A stretch of 8,027 nt of DNA from Flavobacteriaceae bacterium (GTDB lineage: Bacteria; Bacteroidota; Bacteroidia; Flavobacteriales; Flavobacteriaceae): contig JAQWKF010000014.1 in the NCBI GenBank assembly GCA_029247985.1, forward strand, positions 1 through 8,027, in the 5' to 3' direction. The stretch's first letter is position 1. The number at the start of each line of letters is the position of its first letter. Positions 6,830 through 8,027 of this stretch are shown here, in pieces. A program made the position numbers and the translations under genes. The notes beneath the pieces were generated by a model. The model was not told the DNA's origin. It did not search any database and worked only from the letters and a program-made list of their open reading frames with translations.

Positions 6830-6975
6830 TGTTGGTTTATCATCAAGAATTCCCAACCATTCAAGAAGCCTTTCGTAGAGAAAAACAAATTCAGGGTTGG
6901 AGTCATGCAAAAAAACAAGCATTGATAGACGGTGACTTCGACAAGCTCAGTCACCTTGCCAGAAAGAAGCATTGA
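6781..6975 (+). pseudogene. 3' fragment of a GIY-YIG nuclease family gene (UPF0213/YhbQ-like)
   Basis: The frame from 6781 to TGA at 6973-6975 gives about 65 residues. It begins HQQGKGANYTRKHRPVVLVY, continues QEFPTIQEAFRREKQIQGWS and HAKKQALIDGDFDKLSHLA, and ends RKKH. This is the middle and C-terminal part of the small single-domain GIY-YIG proteins common in Bacteroidota, including the conserved Glu in EAFRREKQIQGW. The N-terminal strand pair with the GIY and YIG motifs and the catalytic Tyr is absent. Upstream in frame there is a stop (6757-6759) and no start before the fragment, so it is not expressible as a nuclease. The codons for GDFDKLSH are themselves the first palindrome of the repeat cluster. 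Recognition is by eye but the match is characteristic. Confidence 0.82.
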
Positions 6976-6983
6976 TAGACGGT
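6917..6983 (+). repeat. 17-bp direct repeat with a 50-bp period at the nuclease gene's 3' end
   Basis: AAGCATTGATAGACGGT occurs at 6917-6933 and again at 6967-6983. The first copy codes for part of QALIDG; the second supplies the end of the frame (CAT TGA). Each copy leads directly into a palindrome (6931-6955 and 6979-7029), and both are followed by TTCG after three differing bases. Confidence 0.9.
6931..6955 (+). repeat. Palindromic unit 1 (forward), inside the nuclease coding end
   Basis: Arm GGTGACT (6931-6937), 11-nt core TCGACAAGCTC (6938-6948), arm AGTCACC (6949-6955); 7 of 7 pairs. CTTCGACAAGCTCAG-type palindromes are a known class of dispersed repeat in several bacterial phyla including Bacteroidota. 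It encodes GDFDKLSHL in the GIY-YIG remnant. Confidence 0.93.
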
Positions 6984-7029
6984 TGATTCGCTGGCTCGAG
7001 AGCCTCGCCGAACGAAGCTCATCAACCGT
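6979..7029 (+). repeat. Palindromic unit 2 (forward, enlarged loop)
   Basis: Arm ACGGTTGAT (6979-6987) pairs perfectly over 9 bp with ATCAACCGT (7021-7029). The 33-nt loop begins TCG and ends GAAGCTC, like the split core of unit 1. It contains a small hairpin (GGCTC, GA, GAGCC; 6993-7004). Confidence 0.9.
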
Positions 7030-7054
7030 TTCGTCCGTCTCGAGAGCCTCGTTG

Positions 7055-7125
7055 TGCTCACTTCGACCTTCTCGAGAGCCTATCTCGACAAGCTCGAGAG
7101 GCAGCCGAACGAAGCTCAGTGAGCA
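7055..7125 (+). repeat. Palindromic unit 3 (forward) with a complete unit nested in its loop
   Basis: Outer arm TGCTCACT (7055-7062) pairs perfectly with AGTGAGCA (7118-7125). The 55-nt loop begins TCGAC and ends GAAGCTC. Inside it, GCCTATC (7078-7084), the exact core TCGACAAGCTC (7085-7095) and GAGAGGC (7096-7102) form a second unit with 6 of 7 arm pairs. Confidence 0.88.
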
Positions 7126-7127
7126 AT

Positions 7128-7145
7128 CTGAGGACACTGAGGACA
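7128..7145 (+). repeat. Tandem 9-bp repeat, two copies
   Basis: CTGAGGACA is present at 7128-7136 and 7137-7145 without interruption. It contains the left arms of the two inverted palindromic units. Confidence 0.9.
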
Positions 7146-7172
7146 CCGAGCTTGTCGAGGTGTCGAAGTGTC
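7133..7172 (-). repeat. Palindromic units 4 and 5 (inverted orientation, one inside the other)
   Basis: Inner unit: GACACC (7142-7147), GAGCTTGTCGA (7148-7158, the exact reverse complement of the unit 1 core), GGTGTC (7159-7164), 6 of 6 pairs. Outer unit: GACACT (7133-7138) pairs with AGTGTC (7167-7172), with GAG just inside the left arm and CGA just inside the right, as the inverted design predicts. Confidence 0.87.
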
Positions 7173-7183
7173 GAAGTGTCGAA
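7160..7183 (+). repeat. Tandem 8-bp repeat, three copies
   Basis: GTGTCGAA is repeated three times (7160-7167, 7168-7175, 7176-7183) and runs into GTGACCG. CGAAGTGACCG then occurs at 7180-7190 and again at 7197-7207. These look like successive right-hand arms, the outer ones lacking left-hand partners. Confidence 0.92.
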
Positions 7184-7208
7184 GTGACCGAAAAGGCGAA
7201 GTGACCGC

Positions 7209-7883
7209 TTACCCTAATAAATCGGGTCTTTTTTGTTTGGTGATTTTTAAGGCCTGTTCTTCGCGCCAGGTCTCAACTTTGGGTGTATTTCCCGAAGTGA
7301 GTATATCAGGTACGCTATGGCCTTTGTAGTCCGCTGGACGGGTGTATACTGGTGGCGCCAGTAGTCCGTCTTGAAAGGAGTCGGTGAGGGCAGAGGTTTC
7401 GTTGCCCAACACCCCAGGAATCAATCGAATGAGACTGTCGCAGAGTACAGCAGCTGCCAATTCACCCCCAGAAAGCACATAGTCGCCTATGGATATTTCA
7501 TGGGTAACAAACATATCCCGAACACGCTGGTCAACGCCCTTGTAATGTCCGCAGAGGACAATAATATTTTGAAACAGCGAGAGTGCATTGGCCATGCCTT
7601 GATTGAGTACATCCCCGTCGGGGGTCATGTAAATGACCGCATCGTACTCGCGCTCGGCTTTTAGTTGGCTGATGCATTTGTCAATGGGAGCTACCATCAA
7701 CACCATGCCTGCGCCCCCACCATAGGGGTAGTCATCTACTTGTTTGTAAGTGTTGGTGGTATAGTCACGCAGGTTGTGGAAATGTACTTCTGCCAACCCT
7801 GCTTCTTGCGCCCGCTTCATGATGGAGCCCGCAAAAGGGCTGTGCATGAGTTCGGGTACCACACTAATGATGTCAATTCGCAT
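7209..7883 (-). CDS. trmD: tRNA (guanine(37)-N1)-methyltransferase
   Basis: Methylates G37 next to the anticodon using S-adenosylmethionine, preventing +1 frameshifting. The 224-residue protein has the SPOUT/TrmD trefoil-knot features: MRIDIISVVPELM start, YPYGGGAGMVLM (52-63), IYMTPDGD (84-91), CGHYKGVDQRV (111-121), EISIGDYVLSGGELAA (129-144), and DSFQDGLLAPPVYTRPADYKG (168-188) carrying the catalytic-region aspartate D168. It ends with LTSGNTPKVETWR and KQKRPDLL as in the family. The ATG at 7883-7881 fits the conserved N-terminus. Its stop is 1 nt from the palindrome cluster. In many bacteria rplS follows directly; here a 1.7-kb opposite-strand block intervenes. No clear terminator with a T run is seen after it, so the palindromes may shape its 3' end (inference). 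Confidence 0.97.
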   Translation of the reverse strand: MRIDIISVVPELMHSPFAGSIMKRAQEAGLAEVHFHNLRDYTTNTYKQVDDYPYGGGAGMVLMVAPIDKCISQLKAEREYDAVIYMTPDGDVLNQGMANALSLFQNIIVLCGHYKGVDQRVRDMFVTHEISIGDYVLSGGELAAAVLCDSLIRLIPGVLGNETSALTDSFQDGLLAPPVYTRPADYKGHSVPDILTSGNTPKVETWREEQALKITKQKRPDLLG

Positions 7884-8006
7884 GGGGTAAAGATAGGGAA
7901 TAGGGAATAGTTTGTACGAGGTGGGGAAAAGTTAATACTTGTTTGCAGCAAGTAAATAAGAAGTAATTTTTTTTTCTTAATTTTAGTGTGCCTCGAATCT
8001 GTTGTT

Positions 8007-8027
8007 ATGAAAAGCCCGTTATCTATA
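8007..8027 (+). CDS. Possible start of a rightward gene cut by the window edge
   Basis: ATG at 8007-8009 opens MKSPLSI and runs off the window. Support is limited to a Lys after the Met, the AT-rich upstream DNA, and a weak promoter-like pair (TTG 7939-7941, 22-nt spacer, TAATTTTT 7964-7971, one base off consensus). Product unknown. Confidence 0.3.

Larger units (their letters stand above)
6931..7207. repeat. Cluster of nested REP-like palindromes between the nuclease remnant and trmD
   Basis: About 277 bp, visibly richer in G+C than the flanks, built from units of the form arm-TCG...GCTC-complementary arm. It has forward units (6931-6955, 6979-7029, 7055-7125 with 7078-7102 inside it) followed by inverted units (7133-7172 with 7142-7164 inside it). 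CTCGAG occurs four times (6995, 7039, 7071, 7093), three times as CTCGAGAGCCT. The cluster starts with CGGTGACTTCG (6930-6940), and near its right end lies the near-inverse CGAAGTGACCG (7180-7190, repeated at 7197-7207), which agrees in 10 of 11 positions. It ends 1 nt before the trmD stop codon. Several frames stay open through it, but only because of repeat composition. Confidence 0.9.

Noticed and set aside
6775..7146. 123-codon leftward open frame through the repeat cluster
   Set aside because: It is antisense to the nuclease remnant and repeats; no recognisable protein features, and open only because of the repeat composition.
6932..7204. 90-codon rightward open frame through the repeat cluster
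   Set aside because: It is low-complexity Ser/Arg/Glu sequence produced by the palindromes and tandem repeats, and it begins inside the nuclease fragment in another frame.
6931..7207. CRISPR array
   Set aside because: The repeats are short, variable, nested and in both orientations, with no constant repeat length or unique spacers and no cas genes.
7888..7895. TATCTTTA on the minus strand just before trmD as a promoter -7 element
   Set aside because: One base off consensus, no TTG at proper spacing, and only 4 nt from the ATG; it is also part of an A/G-rich short repeat (TAGGGAA twice at 7894-7907).

Overview
The window looks like the chromosome of a Bacteroidota bacterium, most likely Flavobacteriia. 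Four things point there: a TonB-dependent receptor coupled to a DUF4249 lipoprotein, a protein with a type IX secretion (T9SS) sorting domain, a DUF6095-type small membrane protein, and repeated promoter elements of the form TTG-N19-TAnnTTTG with little Shine-Dalgarno signal. No RNA gene, CRISPR array or complete insertion sequence was seen.

Layout. Positions 1-5604 are read leftward. From right to left they hold rplS (L19) with its own promoter and a clear rho-independent terminator, then a tight cluster of NADP-isocitrate dehydrogenase (icd), a TonB-dependent receptor with a TTG start, a DUF4249 lipoprotein and a DUF6095 membrane protein. The 5' part of thrS follows, with its own promoter so close to the ATG that the mRNA may be almost leaderless. 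trmD (7209-7883, also leftward) lies upstream of rplS. Between trmD and rplS, genes that are neighbours in many bacteria, sits a roughly 1.7-kb block of opposite polarity. It holds an AT-rich intergenic stretch, a small T9SS-exported protein (6153-6662), a signal-peptide ORF cut off after about 38 residues, and the 3' part of a GIY-YIG nuclease gene. The block ends in a dense cluster of palindromes (6931-7207) that abuts the end of trmD. A possible rightward gene begins at the right edge.

The most unusual part is the palindrome cluster. At least five inverted repeats share one construction: a 6-9 bp arm, then TCG..., then ...GCTC, then the matching arm. The arms differ completely between copies but remain complementary within a copy. 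An identical 11-nt core (TCGACAAGCTC) occurs three times, twice forward and once inverted. Two complete units lie inside the loops of larger ones. The first unit is part of the coding end of the GIY-YIG remnant, which suggests a link between that nuclease family and spread of the repeat.

How the genes work together: trmD, rplS, thrS and icd are housekeeping functions (tRNA modification, ribosome, tRNA charging, TCA cycle/NADPH). The receptor and its lipoprotein form an outer-membrane uptake pair of unknown substrate. The T9SS protein and the truncated ORF after it look like the remains of a two-gene secreted or surface locus damaged by rearrangement.
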